A stretch of DNA of 64,000 nt from Planctomycetota bacterium (GCA_020849795.1 JADZFR010000052.1:1-64000); one strand, 5' to 3'. Shown: positions 8,300 through 16,964, counted from the stretch's first letter. The notes: generated by a model from the sequence alone, not told the origin. Translations and numbers: made by a program.

Positions 8300-9955
8300 A
8301 TGGCCAAGCCGGCGATTCTGGTTGTTGATGACGAGCCTGAGGTCCTGCGTGCGATTACGCGCGACCTGCGTCGCCACTATGGCGAACAGTACCGGGTGCT
8401 GCGTGCCGCATCAGGCCGCGAAGGACTCGCCGCGCTGGCCGAGTTGCAGCAGCGGCTGGAGCCTGTGGCTCTGCTGCTTTCCGACCAGCGCATGCCGGGC
8501 ATGGAAGGCACAATGTTCCTGGCCGAGTCGCGCCAGCTGTACCCCACCGCGCGCCGCGCACTGCTGACCGCCTATGCCGACACCAGCGCGGCCATCGCGA
8601 GCATCAACACCAGCCAGATTGACTATTACCTGCTGAAACCCTGGGACCCGCCAGAACAACGACTCTTCCCGGTACTGGATGAGTTGCTCACCGGCTGGCG
8701 CGATACATTCAGGCCCGGCTGGGGCGGCATTCGCGTGGTCGGTCACCGCTGGTCGGCCAGCACGCACACAGCCAAAGAGTTTCTGGCACGCAACCAGGTG
8801 CCCTACGAGTTTCTGGACATTGTGAGTTCCGAGCACGCCCGCCAGCTCGTGGGTGCGGTGCCGGCTGGCAGCGCGCTTCTGCCGCTGGTGATCATGGAAG
8901 ACGGCCGGCGCCTGTTTGCGCCCGACACCGAAACGCTGGCCCGCGAAGTCGGCATGCGCACCCAGGCCACGGCGCCGTTTTATGACCTTGCCATTGTCGG
9001 CGCAGGTCCGGCGGGACTTGCGGCAGCGGTCTACGCATCCAGCGAAGGCCTGAAGACGGTGCTGATCGAGCGCCAGGCCCCGGGCGGGCAAGCCGGCACC
9101 AGCAGCCTGATCGAGAACTACCTGGGCTTCCCCAACGGGCTCAGCGGCGCTGAGCTTGCCCGCCGCGCACTTACCCAGGCGCAGCGATTCGGCGTGGAAG
9201 TGCTGACGCCAGCCGAGGTCACGGGATTGCGTGTCGACGGGCCGTACAAGCGGCTCACGCTCCGCAACGGCAACGAGATCGCGTGCCACCTGTTGATGCT
9301 GAGCATGGGGGTGTCGTGGCGACAGCTTGAGATTCCGGGTGCCGCGAAACTGACCGGCTGCGGCGTGTACTATGGCGCAGCCATCACCGAGGCAGCCACA
9401 TGCAAAGACGAACACGTGTACGTGGTGGGTGCCGGCAACAGCGCGGGTCAGGGCGCGATGTTTTTTGCCGAGCACGCCAGGCGCGTGACCATGCTGGTGC
9501 GTGGCGAGAGCCTTGCGGACAAGATGTCGCAGTATCTTGTTGAACGAATCGAGGCACACCCGAACATCGAAGTGCTGACCGAGACCGAAGTCGCCCAAGC
9601 CCACGGCACTGATTCGCTTAAGAGTTTGACGCTCCGCAACCGTCGCACCGGCGAAACCAGCAGCGTCGATACTTGCTACCTGTTCAGTTTTATCGGGGCG
9701 TCGCCCCATACCGACTGGCTTGCCGGCACCATTGCCCGCGACGAACGTGGTTTTGTGCTGACGGGCCCGGCGCTCGAAAAAGTCCATCGTGCCGACTGGC
9801 CGCTGGATCGCGAACCCTTCTTGTTCGAGTGCAATATCCCCGGTGTGTTTGCCGCCGGCGACGTACGCAGCCAAAGCATCAAGCGCGTTGCCAGCGCGGT
9901 TGGCGAAGGCAGTGTGTCCGTCGCGTTCATGCACCGGCACCTGGCGCAGTTGTAA
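8300..9955 (+). CDS. Response regulator fused to a thioredoxin-reductase-like flavoprotein lacking its redox cysteines
   Basis: The 551 residues fall into three parts. A CheY-like receiver (1-120) has the acidic pocket at D10/D11, phospho-acceptor D62 (LLSDQRMPGM) and K113 (LLKPWD). Residues 143-215 resemble a glutaredoxin-like fold in which the usual CxxC position reads SAST. Residues 228-551 are a TrxR-type pyridine-nucleotide/FAD oxidoreductase with GAGPAG at 234-239, a second GAGNSAGQ at about 376, and GVFAAGDVR near the end. The CATC redox motif expected after GRGV is absent; the sequence reads GVYYGAAITEA. The fused receiver/thioredoxin-disulfide reductase family is known. Its partner here is the kinase gene 10 nt downstream. 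Confidence 0.85.
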   Translation: MAKPAILVVDDEPEVLRAITRDLRRHYGEQYRVLRAASGREGLAALAELQQRLEPVALLLSDQRMPGMEGTMFLAESRQLYPTARRALLTAYADTSAAIASINTSQIDYYLLKPWDPPEQRLFPVLDELLTGWRDTFRPGWGGIRVVGHRWSASTHTAKEFLARNQVPYEFLDIVSSEHARQLVGAVPAGSALLPLVIMEDGRRLFAPDTETLAREVGMRTQATAPFYDLAIVGAGPAGLAAAVYASSEGLKTVLIERQAPGGQAGTSSLIENYLGFPNGLSGAELARRALTQAQRFGVEVLTPAEVTGLRVDGPYKRLTLRNGNEIACHLLMLSMGVSWRQLEIPGAAKLTGCGVYYGAAITEAATCKDEHVYVVGAGNSAGQGAMFFAEHARRVTMLVRGESLADKMSQYLVERIEAHPNIEVLTETEVAQAHGTDSLKSLTLRNRRTGETSSVDTCYLFSFIGASPHTDWLAGTIARDERGFVLTGPALEKVHRADWPLDREPFLFECNIPGVFAAGDVRSQSIKRVASAVGEGSVSVAFMHRHLAQL

Positions 9956-9965
9956 CGGAGCGAGC

Positions 9966-11384
9966 ATGCAGATCACTCCCGGCACATCGTTTGATCGCGA
10001 CGAATTGCGCGTGTTGCCTGTGTTCGAAGGCCTTTCCGATGACCAGATGGCCTGGCTGCTGCAAAACGGCGAGCGCGCCGTCGCCGAACAGGACGAAGTC
10101 ATCGCGCGCCCCGGCGACCCTGTCGATCACCTGTACGTGATGACATCCGGCGTCGTGCAATGGACCTTCGGCGTCGCGGGCGGCACGACCATCTTCACCG
10201 AAGACCGCATCGGATTTGCCGCCGGTGCCCTGCCCTACAGCCGCGCGAACCGCCAGGGCGGCAGTGCCCGGGCGGTCAAGACGACCACGGCCTACCGGCT
10301 GCACAAGCAGCACTTCCCTGAAATGCTCACACGCATTCCTGCGTTGGGTGCCCGGCTGGTGCAGACCATGACCGACCGCGTGCGCAACAGCACGCGCATC
10401 ATCGACCAGCGCGAGAAGATCGCGGCACTGGGCAAGTTGGCGGCAGGTCTCGCGCACGAGCTGAACAACCCGGCTGCGGCCCTGCGCCGCAGCAGCGCCG
10501 AGCTGTCCGAGCGTTTCAACAAGCTGTCGCTGCTGGGACCCACGCTGATGAAGCTCAACGTCGGCCCCGAACACATCGACACGACCGTGGCATTTCGCAC
10601 CCGGTTGTTCCAGCGGGAGCCCGTGGAATTCACGACCGTGCAACGGGCCGAGCGCGAAGACGAACTTTCCGACTGGCTTGAGAAGCACGGCGTGCCCCAG
10701 CCGTGGGTCGCTGCCGAGACCTTTGCCGAACTTGGTGTGACAGTCGACGAGCTCGACAGGTACGCCAACTCCGTACCCGCCGCCGTGCTGCCCCTGGGGT
10801 TGCAGTGGCTGGAAGGAACAGCCGTGTCGGGCCGCATGATCCGTGAAATCCTGTCAGCGACCGAGCGTATTGCGCAGCTTGTCGGCGCCGTGAAAGTTCA
10901 CGCGCATCTCGACAGCAACCCGGACAAGCAACCGGCAGACATTCACGCCGGCCTTGACAGCACGCTGATGATCCTGGGCCACAAGTTGAAGAAGAAACAG
11001 ATCATCCTCAAGAAAGAATACGCGCCCGAGTTGCCCATGCCGGCTGCTCACCCGGGCGAATTGAACCAGGTGTGGACCAATCTGATCGACAACGCGATCG
11101 ACGCCATGGACGAGGGCGGGACGCTGACTCTGAAAACCGCTACCGAAGCCAAGTGCGTGTGCGTGCGCATCTGCGACACGGGCCACGGCATTCCGCCGGA
11201 CGTCAAGCCGCGCATCTTTGACCCGTTCTTCACCACCAAACCCATGGGCGAAGGCACCGGCCTGGGCCTGGATATTGTGCACCGCATCATCACCCAGCAG
11301 CACAACGGCGACATTGAAGTCGACAGCGTGCCGGGCAATACGTGCTTCACTGTCTGGCTGCCGTTGAACCCGCTGGAAAAGTGA
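9966..11384 (+). CDS. Cyclic-nucleotide-binding-domain sensor histidine kinase
   Basis: This 472-residue protein has an N-terminal cNMP-binding-like domain (about residues 15-125) that begins LPVFEGLSDDQMAWLL, with VIARPGDPVDHLYVM as the beta-roll core. An H-box follows (AAGLAHELNNPAAAL, phospho-acceptor His164), then a long helical linker. The HATPase domain has the N-box (WTNLIDNAIDAM), G1 (DTGHGIPP), FDPFFTTKP and GTGLGLDIV. It has no membrane segment and so is cytoplasmic. The ATG at 9966 has GGAG at 9957-9960, and the gene follows the receiver-TrxR fusion by 10 nt. The two very likely form a phosphorelay in which ligand or redox state controls phosphorylation of the fusion receiver. Confidence 0.88.
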   Translation: MQITPGTSFDRDELRVLPVFEGLSDDQMAWLLQNGERAVAEQDEVIARPGDPVDHLYVMTSGVVQWTFGVAGGTTIFTEDRIGFAAGALPYSRANRQGGSARAVKTTTAYRLHKQHFPEMLTRIPALGARLVQTMTDRVRNSTRIIDQREKIAALGKLAAGLAHELNNPAAALRRSSAELSERFNKLSLLGPTLMKLNVGPEHIDTTVAFRTRLFQREPVEFTTVQRAEREDELSDWLEKHGVPQPWVAAETFAELGVTVDELDRYANSVPAAVLPLGLQWLEGTAVSGRMIREILSATERIAQLVGAVKVHAHLDSNPDKQPADIHAGLDSTLMILGHKLKKKQIILKKEYAPELPMPAAHPGELNQVWTNLIDNAIDAMDEGGTLTLKTATEAKCVCVRICDTGHGIPPDVKPRIFDPFFTTKPMGEGTGLGLDIVHRIITQQHNGDIEVDSVPGNTCFTVWLPLNPLEK

Positions 11385-11416
11385 GCCCGTGCCCACTCGG
11401 CAATCCGGCCTCGCAC

Positions 11417-11446
11417 TTGCATGCAATGCCGTGCTGACGGTAGCGT
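11417..11446 (+). promoter_or_regulatory. Sigma-70-like promoter for the GNAT gene
   Basis: A -35 TTGCAT at 11417-11422 and a -10 TAGCGT at 11441-11446 are separated by 18 bp. Transcription would start near 11453, only a few bases before the ATG at 11456, so the mRNA would be almost leaderless. Confidence 0.45.
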
Positions 11447-11455
11447 GCGCCGCTG

Positions 11456-11932
11456 ATGGCAGGCGACATCCGCATTCGACAGTATGACCACAAGCGCGAC
11501 GCGGCTTCGTTCCGGGCCCTGAACTATCGCACGTTTCGTGATTCAATCCCGCCCGACGAGAAGATCGACGAAGCCGATTTCAAGCGCCATTACGAATGGC
11601 TGATCAGCCACTTCATGCCACACGACCAGACCCGCAACACCGTGTTCGTGGCCGAGCTCGACCAGCGATATGCCGGCCACATCTGGATTGGCACACAGAC
11701 TGACTTCTTTACGCGCAGGGTGGACCCCTGGGTGTTTGACCTCAGTGTCGTCGAAGAGTTCCAGAGCCGGGGCGTCGCCCGGGCGCTGCACGAGCATGCC
11801 GCTGACTGGCTTCGAGAGCGCGGTGCGACCGTGGTCGGCCTGCAGGTGATGGCCCACAACAAAGAGGCAAGCAAGGTCTACCTGAAGCTGGGTTACGTGC
11901 CGCGCGCCACCAGCTTGAAGCTTGAGCTGTAA
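11456..11932 (+). CDS. GNAT family N-acetyltransferase
   Basis: This 158-residue protein has the Gcn5-related acetyltransferase layout. It begins with a strand IRIRQYDHKRD. The central beta-4 strand is WVFDLSVVEEFQSRGVARALHEHA, whose FQSRGVA is the acetyl-CoA pyrophosphate loop (Q/RxxGxG/A). LQVMAHNKEASKVYLKLGYVP forms motif B. It transfers an acetyl group from acetyl-CoA to an amine; the substrate is unknown. The gene is monocistronic in appearance, with its own promoter upstream and uppS downstream. Confidence 0.85.
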   Translation: MAGDIRIRQYDHKRDAASFRALNYRTFRDSIPPDEKIDEADFKRHYEWLISHFMPHDQTRNTVFVAELDQRYAGHIWIGTQTDFFTRRVDPWVFDLSVVEEFQSRGVARALHEHAADWLRERGATVVGLQVMAHNKEASKVYLKLGYVPRATSLKLEL

Positions 11933-11943
11933 TCACGTCGCGC

Positions 11944-11972
11944 TTGCGAACCCGCGCCCGTTGCCTTACCAT
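11944..11972 (+). promoter_or_regulatory. Sigma-70-like promoter for uppS
   Basis: A -35 TTGCGA at 11944-11949 and a -10 TACCAT at 11967-11972 are separated by exactly 17 bp. The expected start is near 11979, giving a leader of about 24 nt before the ATG at 12003. The same TTGCGA -35 occurs upstream of the acyl-ligase gene. Confidence 0.5.
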
Positions 11973-12002
11973 TACGCGAGTCACTTTGTCCCAGAGAGTG
12001 AA

Positions 12003-12731
12003 ATGCCGCCCGAAGTTCCACGCCACATCGCGATCATCATGGACGGCAACGGCCGCTGGGCCGAGGCGCGCGACATGCGCCGCGTGAAGGGCCACGAGTC
12101 GGGCATCGACAGCGTACGCGAAATCAGCGAAGAATGCGCGCGGCTTGGCGTCGGGCAGCTCACGCTGTACGCATTCTCTGAAGAAAACTGGAAGCGCCCC
12201 CGCGTCGAGATTCGCTTTCTGATGCGCATGCTCAAACGTTTTCTGGTCAAAGAGCGCGACACGCTGATGCGCAACAACATGAGCTTCGGCGCGATCGGTC
12301 GCATCGACCGTCTGCCGCCCGACGTGCGCAAAGAACTCGAAAAGACGCGCAAGCTGGCGGAAAAGAACACGGGCACGCGGCTTTGCCTTGCCCTGAGCTA
12401 CGGCGGACGCGCCGAACTTGTCGATGCAACTCGCAACCTGGCTCAGCAAGTCGCCAAGGGCAAGCTGCGCCCCGAAGACATTGATGAAGCGGCAATCGCG
12501 GCCACGCTGTACCAGCCGCACATGCCCGACCCGGACCTGGTGATCCGCACCGCGGGCGAAATGCGCCTGAGCAACTTCCTGCTGTGGCAAATCAGCTACG
12601 CCGAGTTCTACGTCACCGACACACTGTGGCCCGACTTCCGCGCCGAACACCTGCACGCGGCCATCGAAGACTTCAACCGCCGCGAACGCCGCTTCGGCGG
12701 CTTGAAGCCGGCCGAAAAGCCCGCCATCTAA
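12003..12731 (+). CDS. uppS: Isoprenyl transferase (undecaprenyl diphosphate synthase)
   Basis: UppS adds isopentenyl units in cis to farnesyl diphosphate to make the lipid carrier for peptidoglycan and other surface polymers. The 242-residue protein shows RHIAIIMDGNGRW, with catalytic Asp14 and the diphosphate-binding GNGR. It also has GHESGIDSVREI, LTLYAFSEENWKRP, SYGGRAELVDA, and near the C-terminus RTAGEMRLSNFLLWQ and FYVTDTLWPDF. The usual RTSGE is RTAGE here, a conservative change. The ATG at 12003 is preferred because it precedes the conserved core directly; an upstream in-frame start would add 27 residues unlike the family. cdsA and dxr, common neighbours elsewhere, are absent. Confidence 0.95.
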   Translation: MPPEVPRHIAIIMDGNGRWAEARDMRRVKGHESGIDSVREISEECARLGVGQLTLYAFSEENWKRPRVEIRFLMRMLKRFLVKERDTLMRNNMSFGAIGRIDRLPPDVRKELEKTRKLAEKNTGTRLCLALSYGGRAELVDATRNLAQQVAKGKLRPEDIDEAAIAATLYQPHMPDPDLVIRTAGEMRLSNFLLWQISYAEFYVTDTLWPDFRAEHLHAAIEDFNRRERRFGGLKPAEKPAI

Positions 12732-12836
12732 CGATTTGTTCTGCAATCAGCCGCCAACGACCAGAGCGCATAGTCGCCAGTCGCCCTGTTACCGTTGCGG
12801 ATTGCCGATTCGACGATGCCTTGGTAGGAAGCGGCC

Positions 12837-13871
12837 ATGAAAGCAGTGATCGTTCGTGAGCATGGGGGCTTTGACAAGCTGCGCATCGAAGACGTCAGCG
12901 CGCCCGCAATCCGCCCCGACGAAGTCTTGATCGCCGTGAAGGCGGCCGGCATCAATCACCTCGACCTGTGGGTACGCAAGGGCGTGCCCGGCCACAAGTT
13001 CCCGCTGCCGATGATTCTTGGCACCGACGTCGCGGGAATCGTCCAGCAAGTTGGCTCGCTCGTGCGCAACGCCAAGGTCGGCGACCGCGTCGCCGTCATG
13101 CCCGGGTTCGCCGATGCCACCAGCGATGAGGCTCTTTCCGGCAATATTCATCTCGCCCGCGACTACGGCATTTTTGGCGAAACGCGCAACGGCGGCTGTG
13201 CCGAGTTCATGGATGCCCCCGCGGTCAACCTGATGCCGATGCCCGACTGGATGAGCTTCACCGACGCCGCCGCGTGCCCGCTGGTGTTCCTGACCGCCTA
13301 CACCATGCTGCGCAAGGCAAACCTGCAACCCGGCGAAACTGTACTGATGCACGCAGCCGGCAGCGGGGTCAGCAGCGCGGGCATCCAGATCGCAAAACTG
13401 CTCGGTGCCACGGTGATTACCACGGCTGGCAGTGACGAAAAGCTGGCCAAAGCCAGGTCGCTCGGCGCGGACCACGGCATCAATTACCGCACGCAGGACT
13501 TTGTCGAAGAGGCCAAAAAGATCGCCGGCCGCGGCGGCGTTGACGTGGTGTTCGACCACATCGGCCCGGACACGTTTGCGGGCAACATGAAGGTACTGAA
13601 GTGGGGCGGCCGGCTGGTAACCTGTGGCAGCACCAGCGGGGCAGAGGTTGGGCTGAACCTGCGTGCTGTCTTTTTCAAACGCATCAGCATCATCGGCAGC
13701 ACGATGGGGCCGAAGTCCGACCAATTGACAGTGTGGAAGCTGTTGTGCCAGAAGAAGCTGGCGCCGGTCGTGGATCGGGTGTTCCCGGTTGCCCAGGTTG
13801 CCAATGCTCACGAATACATGGAATCGCGCCAGGCTTTCGGAAAAGTAGTGTTAGACCTTGGGCAGTGGTAG
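12837..13871 (+). CDS. Medium-chain dehydrogenase/reductase (quinone oxidoreductase type)
   Basis: This 344-residue protein is an NAD(P)-dependent medium-chain dehydrogenase. The GroES-like half contains EVLIAVKAAGINHLDLWVRKG and LGTDVAGIVQQVG. The Rossmann half contains VLMHAAGSGVSSAGIQIAKLLGA, the nucleotide-binding strand TVITTAGSDEKL, and VFDHIGPDTF. The four structural zinc cysteines and the catalytic Cys/His set of true alcohol dehydrogenases are not visible, so this looks like a zinc-independent quinone or enoyl reductase. AGGA lies before the ATG at 12837. It leads a run of four further short-spaced genes toward the CoA-ester enzymes. Confidence 0.85.
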   Translation: MKAVIVREHGGFDKLRIEDVSAPAIRPDEVLIAVKAAGINHLDLWVRKGVPGHKFPLPMILGTDVAGIVQQVGSLVRNAKVGDRVAVMPGFADATSDEALSGNIHLARDYGIFGETRNGGCAEFMDAPAVNLMPMPDWMSFTDAAACPLVFLTAYTMLRKANLQPGETVLMHAAGSGVSSAGIQIAKLLGATVITTAGSDEKLAKARSLGADHGINYRTQDFVEEAKKIAGRGGVDVVFDHIGPDTFAGNMKVLKWGGRLVTCGSTSGAEVGLNLRAVFFKRISIIGSTMGPKSDQLTVWKLLCQKKLAPVVDRVFPVAQVANAHEYMESRQAFGKVVLDLGQW

Positions 13872-13895
13872 CGACTATCAGGTGTGGGGGTAGGC

Positions 13896-14249
13896 ATGTA
13901 CTGCCAGATGATCAAGGTAAGCTGCAAACCCGGCGAAGAGACCGCAACGCGCGAGTCGCTGGACCGCTACCTCAAGGCCGCCAAGTTGAACCCCGGGTTC
14001 GTGCACGGCAGCTTTTTTGTCCCTGAGTCGCTGCCCGGCGGCGAGACTCCGGGCGGGTTCAGCATCAAGGACCGCGAGCGGACGTTCATCATCTACCTGG
14101 CATTCCGTTCACCGCGCGACATGCTCAAGCACGTCGAGCTCTACCATGGCGACGACGTCAGCATGCTGCCCAGTCCCCACGACTACCTGCTTGGCGCCTA
14201 CACCGAAAACAACGACGTTGAGGTTCGCGACCTGTACCAGCAGGAATAA
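13896..14249 (+). CDS. Small conserved protein, dimeric alpha/beta-barrel-like
   Basis: This 117-residue cytoplasmic protein has the pattern of ferredoxin-like dimeric barrels: strand MYCQMIKVSCKPG, helix ESLDRYLKAAKLN, strand GFVHGSFFVPE, then RTFIIYLAFRSPRDMLKHVELYHGDD. This pattern is seen in antibiotic-biosynthesis-monooxygenase or EthD-like proteins. No catalytic residue can be assigned. The ATG at 13896 follows a G-rich site at 13886-13890; GTG at 13884 is an alternative. The next gene starts 1 nt after its stop, so the two are probably co-translated. Confidence 0.6.
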   Translation: MYCQMIKVSCKPGEETATRESLDRYLKAAKLNPGFVHGSFFVPESLPGGETPGGFSIKDRERTFIIYLAFRSPRDMLKHVELYHGDDVSMLPSPHDYLLGAYTENNDVEVRDLYQQE

Positions 14250-14250
14250 C

Positions 14251-14619
14251 GTGCGCGTCACAGCCATCGACCATGTGCAGGTTGCCTTTCCGCCTGAACT
14301 GGAAGCGGCAATGGTCGATTTCTACGAAGACACTCTGGGACTCAAGCGCCTGGCCAAACCCGGCGGCACCGACGACCCACGCGGCGCGTGGTTCGACGCG
14401 GGCAACGTGCAACTGCACCTCGGCGCCCAGCCCCACGCTTTTGTGCCGGCCAGGAAAGCCCATGTGGGTTTCGTTGTGGATGAACTTGCCGCCATTGCCG
14501 CCGCGCTTGAAGCGGCTGGCCTGCCCGTGAAGGCCGGCAGCGACCTGCCCGGCTTCAGGCGCATCTTCAGTGAAGACCCCGCGGGCAACCGCCTTGAGTT
14601 TCTGCAACGGGCGCCGTGA
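14251..14619 (+). CDS. VOC family (glyoxalase/bleomycin-resistance fold) protein
   Basis: This 122-residue protein has the vicinal-oxygen-chelate fold: strand AIDHVQVAFPPELEA with a His ligand, FYEDTLGLKRLAKP, then GNVQLHLGAQP, HVGFVVDELAAIAAALEAAG, and the closing FSEDPAGNRLEFLQ with the Glu ligand. This is the pattern of glyoxalase I-like and dioxygenase-like metal enzymes. The substrate is unknown. GTG at 14251 has AGGA at 14242-14245 inside the preceding gene and is favoured over a longer frame that would overlap that gene. It lies upstream of the CoA-ester enzymes and could act on a related metabolite. Confidence 0.78.
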   Translation: MRVTAIDHVQVAFPPELEAAMVDFYEDTLGLKRLAKPGGTDDPRGAWFDAGNVQLHLGAQPHAFVPARKAHVGFVVDELAAIAAALEAAGLPVKAGSDLPGFRRIFSEDPAGNRLEFLQRAP

Positions 14620-14684
14620 CTGTTGCAACCGTGCCGCGACAACACACAATCCCTTCCAACCTGAAGGACCGTGAAGGAACCACC

Positions 14685-15449
14685 ATGGCCTACAGCCTGA
14701 TCTCGGTTGAGCGCGACAAAGACGTGCCGCGCATCGTGCTGGTGACGCTCAAGCGCCCCGCCGTCAAGAACGCCATCAACAAGGCGATGGTGGCCGAACT
14801 GCATGCTGCATTTGATGACCTGCGCGGCGACACCGATATCGGCTGCGTCATCATCACCGGCGAAGGCAGCGACTTTGCCGCCGGCGCCGACATTGGCGAG
14901 TTGCGCGAGCGCAAGGCGTTGGAGAGCCTGGCTGCCATCAACAGCGCGCTGTTTGCCAAAATCGAGAACTTCCCGGCACCGGTCATCGCCGCCATCAAGG
15001 GTTACGCGCTGGGAGGCGGGTGTGAACTTACGCTGGCGTGCGACATTCGCATCGGCGGACAGAGCGCACAGATGGGCCAGCCTGAGGTCAACCTGGGCAT
15101 CATTCCAGCCGCGGGCGGGACGCAACGCCTGCCCCGCATCGTGGGGCTGGGCCGCGCCAAAGAGCTGGTGCTGACGGGCTGGACCATTGACGCAGCCGAG
15201 GCTCACCGCATCGGCTTGCTGAACCGCGTGGTGCCGGATGCTGAGCTGATGGCCGAGGCCAGGAAGCTGGCGGGCACGATCTGCAAGAAGGGGCCGCTGG
15301 CGATCCGCATGGCCAAGCAGGCGCTGAACCAGAGTGCCCGAGTCGGGCTCGACGCCGGGCTGGCCTTTGAGAGCACGGCCCAAGCCCTGCTGTTCGAAAG
15401 CGAAGACAAGATGAAGCGAATGACCGACTTCCTGGACCGCAAAAAGTAG
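14685..15449 (+). CDS. Enoyl-CoA hydratase/isomerase (crotonase family)
   Basis: This 254-residue crotonase hydrates trans-2-enoyl-CoA to 3-hydroxyacyl-CoA. Family motifs are KRPAVKNAINKAM, FAAGADIGELRE (oxyanion loop), and the catalytic segment ALGGGCELTLACDIRI with its Glu. The second catalytic Glu is in GQPEVNLGIIPAAGGTQRL. Both glutamates are present, which supports a hydratase rather than an isomerase only. The ATG at 14685 has AAGGA at 14674-14678; the longer frame from 14616 lacks this. The gene ends 19 nt before a 3-hydroxyacyl-CoA dehydrogenase, so the pair catalyses consecutive steps of fatty-acid oxidation, butyrate or polyhydroxybutyrate-type metabolism. Confidence 0.92.
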   Translation: MAYSLISVERDKDVPRIVLVTLKRPAVKNAINKAMVAELHAAFDDLRGDTDIGCVIITGEGSDFAAGADIGELRERKALESLAAINSALFAKIENFPAPVIAAIKGYALGGGCELTLACDIRIGGQSAQMGQPEVNLGIIPAAGGTQRLPRIVGLGRAKELVLTGWTIDAAEAHRIGLLNRVVPDAELMAEARKLAGTICKKGPLAIRMAKQALNQSARVGLDAGLAFESTAQALLFESEDKMKRMTDFLDRKK

Positions 15450-15468
15450 CGGTGAATACGAGGACCCA

Positions 15469-16320
15469 ATGAATATCACCAACGTCGCAGTCATTGGCGC
15501 AGGGACCATGGGCCATGGCATTGCGCACGCGGCTGCGCAGGCGGGCTACAAGGTCGCCCTTTACGATATCGAGCAGGCCTTCGTGGATCGCGGCATCGCG
15601 AGCATCGCAGCCAATCTCGACAAGGGCATCGAAAAGGGCAAGGTCACCGCGGAACAAAAGGCCGCCACACTGGCCAACATCTCCGGCACAGTTGACCTGC
15701 CCACCGCGACAAAGCCCGCGCAACTGGTGATTGAGGCTGTGCCCGAGAAGCTTGAACTTAAGCAGGACCTGTACGCGCGGCTTGATGCCATCTGCGCGCC
15801 GCAGTGCATTTTCGGCAGCAACACCAGCAGCCTGAGCATCGCGAAACTTGCGGCAGTCACCAAACGGCCGGGGCGCTTCATCGGCACGCACTTTTTCAAC
15901 CCCGTGCACATCATGAAGCTGCTCGAGATCGTAGTCGCGCCCGGCACTGGCGATGACACGCTCGCAGCCGTCAAGGCCTTCGGCGAGAAGCTGGGCAAAG
16001 ACTGCATCGTCGTCAAAGACTTCCCGGGGTTTGCCACAAGCCGCCTGGGCGTGTGTCTGGGCCTCGAAGCGATCCGCATGGTCGAGCAGGGCGTGGCAAG
16101 CGCCGATGATATCGACAAGGCGATGACGCTGGGCTATGCGCACCCGATGGGCCCGCTGCGCCTGACCGATCTCGTGGGGCTCGATGTGCGCCTGAACATT
16201 GCCGATTACCTGCATAAGGAACTGGGCAGCGAGGTCTTCAACGCGCCGAAACTGATGCGCGAAATGGTGGCGCAGGGCAAGCTCGGCAAAAAGGCCGGCC
16301 AGGGCTTCTACAAGTGGTAG
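15469..16320 (+). CDS. 3-hydroxyacyl-CoA (3-hydroxybutyryl-CoA) dehydrogenase
   Basis: This 283-residue enzyme oxidises 3-hydroxyacyl-CoA with NAD(P). The N-terminal Rossmann motif is IGAGTMGHGIAHAAAQAG. The catalytic His lies in IGTHFFNPVHIMKLLEIV with the paired Glu. The C-terminal helical domain has PGFATSRLGV, GVASADDIDKAM, HPMGPLRLTDLVGLDV and the closing LGKKAGQGFYKW. The length and single-domain form match FadB2/Hbd rather than the large fused FadB. GAGGA lies before the ATG. It is probably translated with the enoyl-CoA hydratase directly upstream. Confidence 0.93.
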   Translation: MNITNVAVIGAGTMGHGIAHAAAQAGYKVALYDIEQAFVDRGIASIAANLDKGIEKGKVTAEQKAATLANISGTVDLPTATKPAQLVIEAVPEKLELKQDLYARLDAICAPQCIFGSNTSSLSIAKLAAVTKRPGRFIGTHFFNPVHIMKLLEIVVAPGTGDDTLAAVKAFGEKLGKDCIVVKDFPGFATSRLGVCLGLEAIRMVEQGVASADDIDKAMTLGYAHPMGPLRLTDLVGLDVRLNIADYLHKELGSEVFNAPKLMREMVAQGKLGKKAGQGFYKW

Positions 16321-16339
16321 TTCTACCCGCCGACAGCCT

Positions 16340-16368
16340 TTGACATTCGTCCCTCGTGCGTTCAGACT
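16340..16368 (+). promoter_or_regulatory. Promoter with consensus -35 for the 16398 lipoprotein gene
   Basis: A perfect -35 TTGACA at 16340-16345 is followed after 17 bp by CAGACT at 16363-16368, a partial -10. Transcription would start near 16375, giving a 23-nt leader that carries the strong G-rich ribosome site before the ATG. Confidence 0.4.
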
Positions 16369-16397
16369 GCTGGCGGGCCACATCACGGGGGGAAATC

Positions 16398-16964
16398 ATG
16401 ATCTCGACGGTTGTTTCAAACCGCGTGTGCGCGGTTGCGTGTTGCCTGGCGCTTGCCGGCCTGCTGGCCGGATGCGGCGGCGGTTTGCGCGTCATCAAGC
16501 CTGAGATTGACGACGCTGCGGCTTTGCGCTCGGCTTCGGCGTTTCATGTCAAGCCTGTGGTGTATGACTTTACGCCGGACCCCGAGTGGGAGATTCCAGC
16601 CAGCGACTGGCCGACCAAGACGAAGGAGTGGAGCTCAGCATTTGCGGACTGGACCGGCCGCACCGATGCCAAAGCTGTTTACACCCTTGGGCCGGGCAGC
16701 GAGGCCAAGGAAGGCGCGGTGATCGAGCTGACGGTAACGCAAATGAAACTGGGCCACTACGCGTTCTTTTCGGCAGCGCCCGGCCGCATCTGGGGCAAGG
16801 TGACCATCACAGACGCAAAGACCGGCAACGTGATCTTCCGTGGCAGTCTGGACAGCCCCGGGTCCACGGGCACGGACGATGTCTACTCGTACGAGGGCCG
16901 CGTCAAGACAGCGCATGAGCCCGTCGCGCGCGACCTGCGCTGGCTGATTGGACGCACGGAGTAA
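16398..16964 (+). CDS. Hypothetical lipoprotein
   Basis: The ATG at 16398 is preceded by GGGGGGA at 16387-16393. The protein has 188 residues. A signal peptide ends in the lipobox LAGC with Cys26, followed by GGG. The mature part is beta-rich and contains VIELTVTQMKLGHYAFFSAAP, then TITDAKTGNVIFRGSL and a conserved-looking GRVKTAHEPVARDLRWLI. The strand pattern is that of small outer-membrane or periplasmic lipoproteins such as DUF4410-like ones, but I cannot place it with certainty. It is likely transcribed from its own promoter. Confidence 0.6.
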   Translation: MISTVVSNRVCAVACCLALAGLLAGCGGGLRVIKPEIDDAAALRSASAFHVKPVVYDFTPDPEWEIPASDWPTKTKEWSSAFADWTGRTDAKAVYTLGPGSEAKEGAVIELTVTQMKLGHYAFFSAAPGRIWGKVTITDAKTGNVIFRGSLDSPGSTGTDDVYSYEGRVKTAHEPVARDLRWLIGRTE

